The position numbers and the translations under genes were made by a program. DNA of 38,935 nucleotides from Ruegeria sp. HKCCD8929 (GTDB lineage: Bacteria; Pseudomonadota; Alphaproteobacteria; Rhodobacterales; Rhodobacteraceae), in the NCBI RefSeq assembly GCF_013031405.1, contig NZ_WPZY01000029.1, forward strand, positions 1 through 38,935, read 5' to 3'. Positions 25,344-33,854 of this stretch are shown in pieces. The notes under the pieces are model-generated. The model made no database searches. It had not been told where the DNA came from and saw nothing but the letters and a program-made list of their open reading frames with translations. Position 1 is the first letter of the stretch. Each line of letters begins with the position of its first letter.

Positions 25344-26387
25344 CTATGCGCAGCGCAGTCGCTCAATGGTTGCCAAAAATACCTGAGCCGTGTCTTGCCA
25401 TTGGGGCAGCCCGGAGGACTGCCGGACTGACAACCGGGAGAGCCGTTCAGCTTCGTGTGGGTTCTGAATGACCCTTCGCAAGGCATCTGCCAGACCTTCG
25501 GGATCGTCGGGGGGAGCAAGGATCGCAGCCTCGCCAACCGTTGTCGGCACGGCCCCGACTCGGCACGAGACGATCGGCAACCGGTGCATCATCGCCTCGC
25601 TCAACACCATGCCGTAGCCTTCATACCGCGTGGCCAAGGCAAACACCGAAGCAGCATTGAAACGGGCCGTCAGGGCGTCCGGTTCGATCTCGCCCGCAAA
25701 AGTCACCCGCCCCTCAATATCAAGCGTGCGGACCTGCTCGTGTAGGGCGGCGGCATAGTCCGGATCGTGTGTCTTGCCCACGATTTCAGCTTGCCAGGAC
25801 AGGGTCTTGAGGCGCCCCAAAGCGTCGAGCAAGACATCGTGACCTTTGCGTGGCGCCAAAAGCCCGACCGAAAGAACCAGTGGAGGATCGGCAAGCTGAC
25901 GGTTTACGGCAGGCTTGTCGAAGCCGGGCGGTGCGATGGTGATCAGATGGGCATCAGCGCCGAAATCGCGGCACAGAACACGCGCTGTTTCGGAGCTTGG
26001 AACAACAATGTGATCGGCGTGGCACAATGCGGCAGCTTCGTTTTGCATAAGAAATGCAGACCGTGCCTTGGGCAGTCCGGTTTCGAGGCCAAGAGGATGG
26101 TGGATCATCGCAATGATTGGCGCGCGGACCTTGGCAAGACCATCGGGATCAATTGCACCAAAGACAAGGCCATCAAGTATGATCGGCTGATCCAAAGGCA
26201 CAGAATACAACGCATCCAGTGCCGTTGCCATGTCCGCAGTCGTCGGGTCGGGAAAGCTGTCCGGCAATTGCAGGTGCATCGTTGCGCAGCCCATCTCGTT
26301 CAATTCACGCAGTACGCGAGCTTCGTAGATGAAGCCTCCGGTGCGGCGATCCTTGTCTCCTGGGATGGCAAAAACGGCTTGGGTCAT
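25344..26387 (-). CDS. Glycosyltransferase, family GT4
   Basis: A 347-residue GT-B fold glycosyltransferase. C-terminal donor-binding domain: LVLSVGLLAPRKGHDVLLDAL (family 'vgrl-x-x-KG'), GRVTFAGEI, FALATRYEGYGMVLSEAMMHRLPIVS with the E-x7-E motif (EGYGMVLSE), then GEAAILAPPDDPEGLADAL. The N-terminal acceptor domain is shorter than average and includes GGFIYEARVLREL. It would transfer a sugar from a nucleotide donor to an acceptor at the cytoplasmic face. Its ATG overlaps the stop of the ABC permease gene (ATGA), so it belongs to the long lipid/transport operon and is its last gene. The acceptor is unknown; a lipid headgroup is plausible given the neighbours. Confidence 0.88.
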   Translation of the reverse strand: MTQAVFAIPGDKDRRTGGFIYEARVLRELNEMGCATMHLQLPDSFPDPTTADMATALDALYSVPLDQPIILDGLVFGAIDPDGLAKVRAPIIAMIHHPLGLETGLPKARSAFLMQNEAAALCHADHIVVPSSETARVLCRDFGADAHLITIAPPGFDKPAVNRQLADPPLVLSVGLLAPRKGHDVLLDALGRLKTLSWQAEIVGKTHDPDYAAALHEQVRTLDIEGRVTFAGEIEPDALTARFNAASVFALATRYEGYGMVLSEAMMHRLPIVSCRVGAVPTTVGEAAILAPPDDPEGLADALRRVIQNPHEAERLSRLSVRQSSGLPQWQDTAQVFLATIERLRCA

Positions 26388-27916
26388 GAGAGTTGTTCAC
26401 TGGCATATACGCGCAGAACTGCGCGCTCCAACGCCGCCACAGCGGCATAGACCGCCACGGCCACGGCAGCGAGGATGGCGACGCAGGACCACAGCATGTT
26501 GTAGTTGGATGTGCTTGCGGTCATGGCCATCAGAACGCCGACCCCCTTGCCGGTGGCAAGCCATTCCACCGTTGTGACCGCCAGCAAAGCCGCCGGAACG
26601 GCCATGCGGGCTGAGGCGAAGAAGGCCGGCAACATCGCCGGGATCTGCGCCGCACGCAGCAGGTGCCAGCGCCCGGCGTCATAGCTTCTGAAAAGATCGA
26701 CAATCTGACCCGGCATCTGACGCAAACCCTGCTGGCAGGCGACAAATGTGGGGAAAAAGATCATCACAGCGACGACGACCGTCGTCCCGATCAGACCGCG
26801 CCCGAAGGCGAGCACCAGCAGCGGGGCTGTCGTTATGATCGGCACGGCACGCAGCGCAACGGCAACCGGCATCGTCGCCCGGCTCAATGCAGGCGACAAG
26901 ACCAGCAATGCGGCCAGTCCGGCACCCAAGGCGAGCCCGGCGAGATATCCAGGCGCTGCAAAAGACAAGGTTTCTGCCAGAGCCGACAGAAGCGTGTTCC
27001 GGTTTTCTGCGTCCGTGATGAAGGCCCATACATCGCCGGGGCGTTTCGCAAAAAAGCGGTTGAGGTCGAACGCATCCATCGACACTTGCCACAGGAGCAG
27101 CACGAGGGCCGTGGTGCACCCCATTTCGATCAGGCGCATCCCGGTACTCCGGCGCGTGGATGCTGCAGGCGCGGACAGCAAAATGACAGGTCTATATCCA
27201 ACCATGCGCTGGCCAAGCCAGTCGATCAGGCCATAAGCGGTCACCGCGATGAGTGCCGAAAGAAGCGCAAGCGCCCATGTAGCATCCGAATCCAAACCTC
27301 GCATAGCGCGCAAAGTCAGCACACCCAGCCCGCGTTCGGCGCCCGTGAACTCGCCGATCATGGCGCCGAGGAAAGCGGCAGGCGCGCTGATCTGCAGGCC
27401 CACAAAGAGATAGGGCAGACTGGCCCGGGCCCGTACACGGATCAGGGTCGATACCGGCCCCCGATCATATATTCGCATCAGGTCCGTCCACGATTGCGAA
27501 ACCGCGCGCAAACCGACGAGCAGCGCAAGCAGGGTCGTGTAATACACTGCCAAAGCGGCGAGTGTGATCTGGGGGCCTACACCAGGTCCGAACAGCACAC
27601 GCAGGATGGGGCCACTGGCGATCAACGGCACGCAAAACACAAGCAAGGAAAGGGCAGACAGCGTTCGTTCGCTACTGGGGAAGACAGTCATAATGGTGCC
27701 CAACACCACCGCCGCAAGGTTCCCCCAGACAAAGCCCCAGGCGGCGTTGACAGAGGTTTCCAACGTGGCCCGAGCCAACAGCGCGGCATTGTTTGACACA
27801 TATCCCGCAATTGCCAACGGCCTGCTGATCAGCAGGCTGTCGGGTAGCATGCGCAAAACACATTCCCACACTACCAAGGCAGCACAGACCCACAGCACGC
27901 GGCGCAACGTGGTCAT
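26384..27916 (-). CDS. Double-domain ABC permease (NitT/TauT type)
   Basis: A 510-residue membrane protein made of two tandem BPD_transp_1 permease domains (about residues 50-245 and 300-500). Each has the cytoplasmic EAA-like coupling loop: RVRARASLPYLFVGLQISAPAAFLGA in the first and LLRAAQIPAMLPAFFASARMAVPAA in the second, both followed by 'E' and 'G.G' segments (GEFTGAERGLGVLTL; TVEWLATGKGVGVLM). Most SsuC/TauC-like permeases are single-domain homodimers, so a fused pair is less common. It overlaps the ATPase gene upstream and the glycosyltransferase downstream by four bases each. Confidence 0.88.
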   Translation of the reverse strand: MTTLRRVLWVCAALVVWECVLRMLPDSLLISRPLAIAGYVSNNAALLARATLETSVNAAWGFVWGNLAAVVLGTIMTVFPSSERTLSALSLLVFCVPLIASGPILRVLFGPGVGPQITLAALAVYYTTLLALLVGLRAVSQSWTDLMRIYDRGPVSTLIRVRARASLPYLFVGLQISAPAAFLGAMIGEFTGAERGLGVLTLRAMRGLDSDATWALALLSALIAVTAYGLIDWLGQRMVGYRPVILLSAPAASTRRSTGMRLIEMGCTTALVLLLWQVSMDAFDLNRFFAKRPGDVWAFITDAENRNTLLSALAETLSFAAPGYLAGLALGAGLAALLVLSPALSRATMPVAVALRAVPIITTAPLLVLAFGRGLIGTTVVVAVMIFFPTFVACQQGLRQMPGQIVDLFRSYDAGRWHLLRAAQIPAMLPAFFASARMAVPAALLAVTTVEWLATGKGVGVLMAMTASTSNYNMLWSCVAILAAVAVAVYAAVAALERAVLRVYASEQLS

Positions 27917-28659
27917 ACACCCTCCTCCAATGCAGCAAAGACCGTCCGCGACAAGGTCGCGAACTCAGCGGTCTCGACAAGACTGTTGTTGCGCGCGCCG
28001 ACCAGCTCAATCGGAATGTCCGCCATCAGACGCGCGGGACGCGGTGACAAGACCAGCACGCGATCGGACAAAAGAACCGCCTCCTGCACCGAATGCGTGA
28101 CCAGAACGACGGTCGCACCCCGGGACCGCCAGAGCGGCGGCAGATCTTCGTTCAGCCGCCGGCGCGTCATCGCATCAACCGCGCCGAAAGGTTCGTCCAA
28201 CAGCAAGACCTTGGGTGCTGAGATCAGGCTGCGCGCAATCGCGGCGCGCTGGCGCATACCGCCCGAAAGCTCACCGGGCCGGTGGTCAGCAAAGCCATTG
28301 AGCCCCACAAGGTCGATCAGCGCATCGACATCACCCGTCGGCTTGCGCGCCAGTTCGGCGCCAAGCGCGATGTTTGCCCGCACGCTGCGCCAGGGCAGCA
28401 GCGATGGATCCTGAAAGGCCATGGCCAATGCGCCCCTTCGGGCAACGGTCTTGGGCGGGTCGGCCCCCAATGTGACCGTCCCGCTGTCTGGCGTGTCGAG
28501 CCCGGCAATGATCCGCAAAATTGTGGACTTTCCGCACCCCGAGGGACCAACAAGGGCCGTGGTCTGCCCCGCGGCGAGCGTCACTGAAAACGGTGCAACC
28601 ACTTCCGTTACGCCAAATCGTTTGGTGATGCTATCGCAATGAATGTCGACGCAGGCCAT
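27913..28659 (-). CDS. ABC transporter ATPase (NitT/TauT/SsuB type)
   Basis: A 248-residue ATPase: Walker A GPSGCGKSTI, Q-loop AFQDPSLLPWRSVRANI, signature LSGGMRQRAAIARSL, Walker B KVLLLDEPFGAVD, H-loop LVTHSVQEA. The sequence around the Q-loop is the nitrate/taurine/sulfonate importer type. I start at ATG 28657-28659 (MACVDIHCDS); the longer frame would overlap the binding-protein gene. It lies 23 bases downstream of that gene and overlaps the permease gene by ATGA. Confidence 0.9.
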   Translation of the reverse strand: MACVDIHCDSITKRFGVTEVVAPFSVTLAAGQTTALVGPSGCGKSTILRIIAGLDTPDSGTVTLGADPPKTVARRGALAMAFQDPSLLPWRSVRANIALGAELARKPTGDVDALIDLVGLNGFADHRPGELSGGMRQRAAIARSLISAPKVLLLDEPFGAVDAMTRRRLNEDLPPLWRSRGATVVLVTHSVQEAVLLSDRVLVLSPRPARLMADIPIELVGARNNSLVETAEFATLSRTVFAALEEGV

Positions 28660-28682
28660 GCCGTAGCAATCCTCGCTCCGGA

Positions 28683-29672
28683 TCAGACATGCACCTCTTC
28701 TAGGATCGATCGGTCCCAAAGGTCCGCCGACACATCGCGCCCGAGCAAGGCCAACGTTTCGATGTTCTCTGCCACCGTTTCCTCGGTGAACCAGCCAAAG
28801 CCTTTTTCGTCTGTCAGGTCGGAAAACATCAAAGGCACTTGCCGTGCGGCCTGCAGCTTCTGCGTCTGCGGATCGAGGCCCGCATCGGGAAACATCTCGA
28901 CCGTCAGCATGGCGGCAGCATCCGTGTCGGCCACATAATCATTCCAGCCCATCACCTCGCCCTTGATCAGCCCAACCAGATCGGCACGCCGGTTGGCGAT
29001 CGCATCCTCGGTCGCGATATAGGTTTGGGAATGCAGCGCATAGCCGTGATCAGCCATCAGCATGGTGGTGTTATCGACCCCCTGCACGGTCATCGCGACG
29101 GGCAGATCCGTTTCCCAGCACAGCAGGCAATCGACCTGGCGGCTGACGAGCGGAGCGGGATCGTATTGCGTCGGTACAATCTCGATGTCGTTGATGTCGA
29201 CATTGTTCAGCGTGCACAGCGCCTGCAACACCGGTGTGTTGGCGACCGCCATGCCGATCCGCCTACCCACAAGATCGGCGGGCGTGTTCACCGGATTGGC
29301 CGTCAGCGATGCGATAGCGAAAGGGTTCTTTTGCATGGCCACGGCAATGATCTTGAACGGCGCCCCTTCGGCAACGGCGGCGGCGGTATAGTCGGCAGCA
29401 GATATCCCGACCAACGCCGCGCCAGAGACCACGGGCGGCTCAACCGGGGCATTGGGACCGCCCTGGCTGAGCGATACATCGAGGCCCTGATCGGTCCAGT
29501 ATCCCTTTTGCGCCGCGATATAGCTGCCACCGAACTGCACCGAATGCAGCCACGAAAGCTGGAAATTGACCGATGTGGCGGCAAAAGCGGGCACGCCCGC
29601 GGCTGTGGTGGCGACTCCTGCGGCACTGGTTTGCAAAAAGAAACGGCGGGTGAGGTGAGCTGGCTGTGTCAT
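28683..29672 (-). CDS. ABC substrate-binding protein, NMT1/SsuA-like, Tat signal
   Basis: A 329-residue periplasmic binding protein with a twin-arginine-type signal (LTRRFFLQTSAAGVATTAAG, then PAFA). The mature part begins VNFQLSWLHSVQFGGSYIAAQKGYWTDQGLDV, the standard opening of NMT1/THI5-like and SsuA-like proteins, and has LVGRRIGMAVANTPVL and VPTQYDPAPLVSRQVDCLL. The family binds small molecules such as taurine, sulfonates, nitrate, pyrimidines or riboflavin. The CCCFC motif of THI5 is absent, so the ligand is unclear. The start ATG 29670-29672 overlaps the stop of the flippase-like gene; the longer frame upstream is a shadow. Confidence 0.87.
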   Translation of the reverse strand: MTQPAHLTRRFFLQTSAAGVATTAAGVPAFAATSVNFQLSWLHSVQFGGSYIAAQKGYWTDQGLDVSLSQGGPNAPVEPPVVSGAALVGISAADYTAAAVAEGAPFKIIAVAMQKNPFAIASLTANPVNTPADLVGRRIGMAVANTPVLQALCTLNNVDINDIEIVPTQYDPAPLVSRQVDCLLCWETDLPVAMTVQGVDNTTMLMADHGYALHSQTYIATEDAIANRRADLVGLIKGEVMGWNDYVADTDAAAMLTVEMFPDAGLDPQTQKLQAARQVPLMFSDLTDEKGFGWFTEETVAENIETLALLGRDVSADLWDRSILEEVHV

Positions 29673-30574
29673 GGCAAGTCTGGTTTCCCTTTGGTTGAGA
29701 GGGTTTCGGAAAGGCTCTGGGCGAAAAGGATGACAGCGGCGGGGAGTGCGGCGACAAAAAGCACGACACCATAGGCGATCCCGGTAGCGATGCCCGCGCT
29801 GGCGGGCGCGCCGATGATCGGAAAGAGCGCCGCGGCGGCCCCCTCTCGCCAGCCCCAGCCACCAACAGACAGAGGGACCAGCATTGCACACAGGACCAGC
29901 GGGATCAGTGTTGCCCACGCCTCTGTCGGGATGGCGGTGCCTGTTGCACGCGCGCAGGCATAGAAGCCGAATATCAGGCAAAGTGTTGTGATTGCACCAT
30001 GAAGAAGCACTGAGGGCCGGCGTGTCAGCCTCAGGATCGTATGGATAAAGCGTCCCATTGCATGATCGCGGCGCGAAATGGTCCATGCCGCCACGCTGCA
30101 CCCTGCAAGGACCACCAAGACAATCCAGCCCAACCGGGCCCAGGCAGGCCCTCCAGGCATCAAAAGTGCCATTGTAAAGCCCGCAAACATGAGGCCGAGA
30201 ATGGCGATCTGGCCAAGCAAACGTTCGGCCATCACCGATTGCGCGGCGCTGGTCAGATCCGCCGCGCCGCGGGCGCGGACCGCGCGCGCCACATCGCCTG
30301 CAACGCCGCCCGGCAGGACTGTATTGATGAACTGGGCGAGATAGTATTCACGCACGGCAAACGCATAGCTGAAACGAATGTCAAATGCGCCGGCGGTGAT
30401 TTTCCAGCGGCTGGCCATCGAAAAGGTGGCGGCCGTGACAGCCAGCAGGGACAGCGCGATCCAGGTCATGTCCGCGCCGCGCAACCGCGCCAGCACCTCT
30501 GCGGCGTTGCTCCACCACAGCAACGCGGCAAGGCAGCCAACAGAAACCGCGAGCTTGATCCCTCGAGCTTTCAT
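29669..30574 (-). CDS. Flippase-like LPG-synthase transmembrane (UPF0104) protein
   Basis: A 301-residue membrane protein with seven to eight hydrophobic helices, belonging to the lysylphosphatidylglycerol-synthase transmembrane family (UPF0104, AglD/MprF N-terminal type). Markers are REYYLAQFINTVLPGGVAGDVARA (family 'N-x-x-lPGGvGGD-x-r') and SVMAERLLGQIAIL. In MprF this domain flips lipids across the membrane; stand-alone members occur in lipid and glycan loci. It overlaps the alkaline-phosphatase-superfamily gene upstream and the binding-protein gene downstream by ATGA, so it is produced together with both. Inferred role: translocation of a lipid intermediate. Confidence 0.85.
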   Translation of the reverse strand: MKARGIKLAVSVGCLAALLWWSNAAEVLARLRGADMTWIALSLLAVTAATFSMASRWKITAGAFDIRFSYAFAVREYYLAQFINTVLPGGVAGDVARAVRARGAADLTSAAQSVMAERLLGQIAILGLMFAGFTMALLMPGGPAWARLGWIVLVVLAGCSVAAWTISRRDHAMGRFIHTILRLTRRPSVLLHGAITTLCLIFGFYACARATGTAIPTEAWATLIPLVLCAMLVPLSVGGWGWREGAAAALFPIIGAPASAGIATGIAYGVVLFVAALPAAVILFAQSLSETLSTKGKPDLP

Positions 30575-32184
30575 TGGCCTACCATCTCCGAAACCTGCGC
30601 GTGCGTGAATGCGTCCAGAAAGTCATTGCGGAAGCTGTCCATGCGCCGCACAGGACCGTCTGCGGCGGGGACAAGCCCATCGGTCCAGCCCCAGTGGTCG
30701 ATCAGACGCAGGAGCTTCGGGGGGCCAATCATGTGTACGGCAACATCCTTGTTGTCGCTGCCCGCCACAAAGCCCGCAGCCTGGTGGTCACCCGCGACGA
30801 TCACCAGCGGCGCGGCATCGCCCAGGCGCGCCACATGCGAGAACGTGACCCGCAACGCGTAGTCCACGGAGCGGCGATAGGCATCGCGCACGGCGTCCCG
30901 GTCGCGCCAGAGATCCTTCGGAGCGGGCTCCCGGGCCGCCATTTCGTTAAAAATCGTTCCGTCTCCGACCACCTCCCACGGCACCATGCCGGGGATCGGC
31001 GTCCATGGCGCGTGCGAGGAGATCAGTGCGATTTGCACGAAATCAGGGCGCGGATCGGCGGGCAAAAGTGCAGGGTAAGTCGCCAATGTGAACTGGTCGG
31101 GCATCGTGACCCAACGGAAGCGCGCGCCCTGATATGGGATACCCGCCGCCGGGATGACCGTGTCGAAGCCCATGACACGGCTTTCCGGCCATCCCATCGT
31201 GATTGCGGGCATGATGGCCGTCGTGCGATAGCCTGCATCCTGAGCGAAGTGAAATAACCACTTGTGACCGCTGGCCAGCATTGCGTTGTAGCGCCCGTTG
31301 TCCGACGTCCAAAGCCCACTGGCCAAGGCACCATGCGCGAGCCAGCTTTGACCGCCCGAGGTGGGCGAGGTCAGCCAACCGCTTTTTATCGCCATGCCTG
31401 ACTGCGCGATCTCGGCCTCGGCCACGCGCAGTGTTTCCAGATGCGTCGGCGCATATAGCGGATTGTCAAAACTGGCCCGCCCATAACTTTCGATCCAGAT
31501 CAATATCACGTCCCGCCCCTCAAGCGCGTTCAAGAGGCCCGCAGCGTCGGGGTAGGTGTCGTATTGCGCCTCTGCGGCAAATCGGGCGAGTTCCGTGGCG
31601 GTCTGTTCTACCTCAATCCCGCGTTTCAGTGTCAAACGCGTGGTCCACGCGCTGCCCGGCGGGCTTTTATCAAAGCGCCAGTATTCCAGGTGGTGCCCCA
31701 CATCTGCCACAGCCCAACCTGCACCCATTAGCGTCAGCGCAGCCGCCGACGCACGCAGTGGTGCGGCAAGCGAGAGGGTGGCCCAGATGCGCAGGCTGCG
31801 CTCAAGTGCGAGGAAAAGGAGGATAAGCAATCCTGCGGTGCCGATGACCGCCAATACGGTCAGCACACCTCCGATGCTATCGCGCAACAGGGACAGACCT
31901 GCCCCAATCAGAAAGGTGTCGAGGATTGGATTGAACGCCCGATTGAAGGCGGTGAACATCGCGAAGTCAGCGATTTTGATGATAACGGCCACCAGTAGCA
32001 AAAGCGCGAAGATACTACTCACGCCCCAGCGCTGTCCGATGGCCACCATTCCCAGAAGCAGCACGGGCAGTTCCAGCGGCCAACGCTTCAGTGCGCCCCA
32101 CGCCATCGTGCCGGGATGGTTCGGCAGGATGAGAACGGCAAAGATCACCGCTGCCGCAATCGCCAGTGCCGCGACACGTCTCAT
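30571..32184 (-). CDS. Membrane alkaline-phosphatase-superfamily enzyme (LtaS/phosphotransferase-like)
   Basis: A 537-residue protein: about five N-terminal transmembrane helices (residues 1-160), then a large extracytoplasmic sulfatase-type domain. Metal and catalytic parts: DVILIWIESYGRASFDN (first metal-binding acid), SPTSGGQSWLAHGALASG (place of the Ser/Thr nucleophile), LISSHAPWTP and VIVAGDHQAAGFV (Asp-His metal pair). The layout is that of lipoteichoic-acid synthase, phosphoethanolamine and phosphoglycerol transferases, which move a headgroup from a phospholipid to an acceptor. The start ATG 32184 overlaps the stop of the CDP-alcohol phosphatidyltransferase gene, and a longer frame of 167 codons upstream is a shadow. 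Donor and acceptor are unknown. Confidence 0.84.
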   Translation of the reverse strand: MRRVAALAIAAAVIFAVLILPNHPGTMAWGALKRWPLELPVLLLGMVAIGQRWGVSSIFALLLLVAVIIKIADFAMFTAFNRAFNPILDTFLIGAGLSLLRDSIGGVLTVLAVIGTAGLLILLFLALERSLRIWATLSLAAPLRASAAALTLMGAGWAVADVGHHLEYWRFDKSPPGSAWTTRLTLKRGIEVEQTATELARFAAEAQYDTYPDAAGLLNALEGRDVILIWIESYGRASFDNPLYAPTHLETLRVAEAEIAQSGMAIKSGWLTSPTSGGQSWLAHGALASGLWTSDNGRYNAMLASGHKWLFHFAQDAGYRTTAIMPAITMGWPESRVMGFDTVIPAAGIPYQGARFRWVTMPDQFTLATYPALLPADPRPDFVQIALISSHAPWTPIPGMVPWEVVGDGTIFNEMAAREPAPKDLWRDRDAVRDAYRRSVDYALRVTFSHVARLGDAAPLVIVAGDHQAAGFVAGSDNKDVAVHMIGPPKLLRLIDHWGWTDGLVPAADGPVRRMDSFRNDFLDAFTHAQVSEMVGQ

Positions 32185-32903
32185 GCAGCGCGCCTTATGA
32201 GCCAAAGGATATCGACCAAGAACGACCAACTCAGCAACAGGGCTGCAATGGCAATGATAGGCGTGACGGCGGCCTGCGGCGTCAGGGGAAAGATCAAAAT
32301 GATCAGCGCCGCAATCTGAACCACACAGATCGCCTTGCGTCGGAGTGCCTGCGGAAGCGGCGCTTGCAACGCGGGCCAGACAAAAGATGCGGCGACAAAG
32401 GCGTAGCGCATGAAGCCGAGGATCAGGATTTCGGGGCCGGTGGTCCCGCTGGTCAGTAACCACAAGGAGATTACCGCACCCAGAGCGGCATCCGTCTCCA
32501 TATCGAACCGCCCACCGAAATCTGACACCAGGCCCGCACGCCGGGCCATCCAGCCATCGACGCCGTCCAGCGCAAATGCCACACTTGCGACACCAAACAC
32601 CACCCAGACGGGCACATCGGGCGACACTAAAGCACCGGTCAGAAAGGCAACCATGACCGCGCGCGTCAGAGTGACAGCGTTGCACACGCCCAAAACCGAG
32701 TGTGGATAGCTATTGACCAGAGCATGGCCCGCCACTGTCACCGCTCCGGCCAAGACCAAAAGGGGCACCGCAGCCGTGCCGAGTGTTAGGTGCGCCGCCA
32801 GCGCCAGCACGGCACCCAGAACAGCGGAAACACCCAGAAAATCAATCAACGGAGTGCGGGTCTCAAGTGTCTGTGCGACAAGGTGTGGTGTACTGCGAAA
32901 CAT
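32181..32903 (-). CDS. CDP-alcohol phosphatidyltransferase
   Basis: A 240-residue membrane enzyme with about six helices. It contains the complete family motif D-x2-D-G-x2-A-R-x8-G-x3-D-x3-D (LDGVDGWMARRAGLVSDFGG, then RFDMETD), including the general base in the last Asp. It joins an alcohol to a CDP-activated lipid with release of CMP; the alcohol (glycerol phosphate, inositol, serine, other) cannot be read from the sequence. The genuine PS synthase is encoded elsewhere in this window, so this is a second, specialised enzyme. ATG 32901-32903 is preferred to a GTG four codons upstream. It is coupled to the membrane phosphatase-superfamily gene. Confidence 0.88.
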   Translation of the reverse strand: MFRSTPHLVAQTLETRTPLIDFLGVSAVLGAVLALAAHLTLGTAAVPLLVLAGAVTVAGHALVNSYPHSVLGVCNAVTLTRAVMVAFLTGALVSPDVPVWVVFGVASVAFALDGVDGWMARRAGLVSDFGGRFDMETDAALGAVISLWLLTSGTTGPEILILGFMRYAFVAASFVWPALQAPLPQALRRKAICVVQIAALIILIFPLTPQAAVTPIIAIAALLLSWSFLVDILWLIRRAA

Positions 32904-32996
32904 GTGTAATTCCACTCAATTCATCGTCTAATCTAGCTCTGTGTGCGGCATTCGACACCTCGGATAACCCATGGCCGCGCGGACTATTCAACCATA

Positions 32997-33728
32997 TCAC
33001 GGAACTGTGACTGTCGCCGCCAGCGGCAGATGGTCAGAGGCGAGGGAGACTTCGACCGACGCAACTGCGCGCAGTTGCCGAACTTCGCCCGGCGCGTCGG
33101 TCAGAATACGGTCCAGCGGAAAAAGCGGTCGCGTGCTGGGAAAGGTGCGGCACACAGGGCCGCGAAGCGCAGTGCCCACCAATCTGCGGTTGAGCATCAG
33201 CCCGCCCCAGGGTCGCCATTCGTTTAGGTCTCCCAGCAGGATGGTTTGCATGGGCGGACGGCGGCACAGATACTGCCCGATGACCCTCATCTGTACGATG
33301 CGCAAGGGCTGCGACAAGGACAAATGCGTGCTGATGATCCGGACCGGGCGTTTGTCAAAGGTTACCTCAACAGACACGGCGCCGCGGTGGCAATGGCCCG
33401 GCAGATCGATCACGTCGGCCCGCGTGCGTCGAAGCGATGATGACATAAACAGGATGGTGCCCAGAAACCCGTCGCTATTGGGTCCCCATCTTAACGCCGG
33501 ATCGTCGATATACTCGAGCTTCGTGCGCGCGGCGATGTCGTGCACATCGAAAATACCCGCGTGGGGCGGGCATTCCCCGTCTGCCTCTTGCAAGGCCAGA
33601 ACATGCAGATCCAGAGGCGCCAGCGAATGATCAATTGCCTCCACAACACGTCCGGGATCGACGCGGCCGTCGCTGCCCTTGGCGCGGTGTACGTTCCACG
33701 TTGCACATCTTAGTTGCCCAGCCTGCAT
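32997..33728 (-). CDS. Endonuclease/exonuclease/phosphatase (EEP) family protein
   Basis: A 243-residue EEP-fold metal-dependent phosphoesterase with all family blocks: RCATWNVHRAKG (Asn), LALQEAD (metal Glu), RIISTHLSLS (His), TILLGDLNEW (Asp/Asn) and ASDHLPLAATV (Asp-His). Members cut DNA, phosphoinositides or sphingomyelin. No signal peptide is visible, so it should be cytoplasmic. The start is ATG 33726-33728; the frame is open further but would overlap the divergent YceI gene. It lies 93 bases upstream of the CDP-alcohol phosphatidyltransferase on the same strand and may head that operon, which would favour a lipid or lipid-headgroup substrate. Confidence 0.85.
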   Translation of the reverse strand: MQAGQLRCATWNVHRAKGSDGRVDPGRVVEAIDHSLAPLDLHVLALQEADGECPPHAGIFDVHDIAARTKLEYIDDPALRWGPNSDGFLGTILFMSSSLRRTRADVIDLPGHCHRGAVSVEVTFDKRPVRIISTHLSLSQPLRIVQMRVIGQYLCRRPPMQTILLGDLNEWRPWGGLMLNRRLVGTALRGPVCRTFPSTRPLFPLDRILTDAPGEVRQLRAVASVEVSLASDHLPLAATVTVP

Positions 33729-33854
33729 CCGATCAAACCTGCCTTGTTTCCCAACCGCCCTATATGGCACGTTACCAGAGTTTGACTGCCCAACCCCGAA
33801 GGCGGTGCTTTCGCCCGTCAATGCCCTTTGCGCGCGCAGAACAGGACACATGAC

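Noticed and set aside
25154..25537. 127-codon open frame on the minus strand
   Set aside because: Mostly a frame shadow of the glycosyltransferase 3' end, no recognisable domain.
32187..32685. N-terminal extension (167 codons) of the LtaS-like enzyme
   Set aside because: It is antisense-free but lies entirely inside the CDP-alcohol phosphatidyltransferase gene in another frame, and its composition is shadow-like. ATG 32184 gives the ATGA overlap and a normal first membrane helix.
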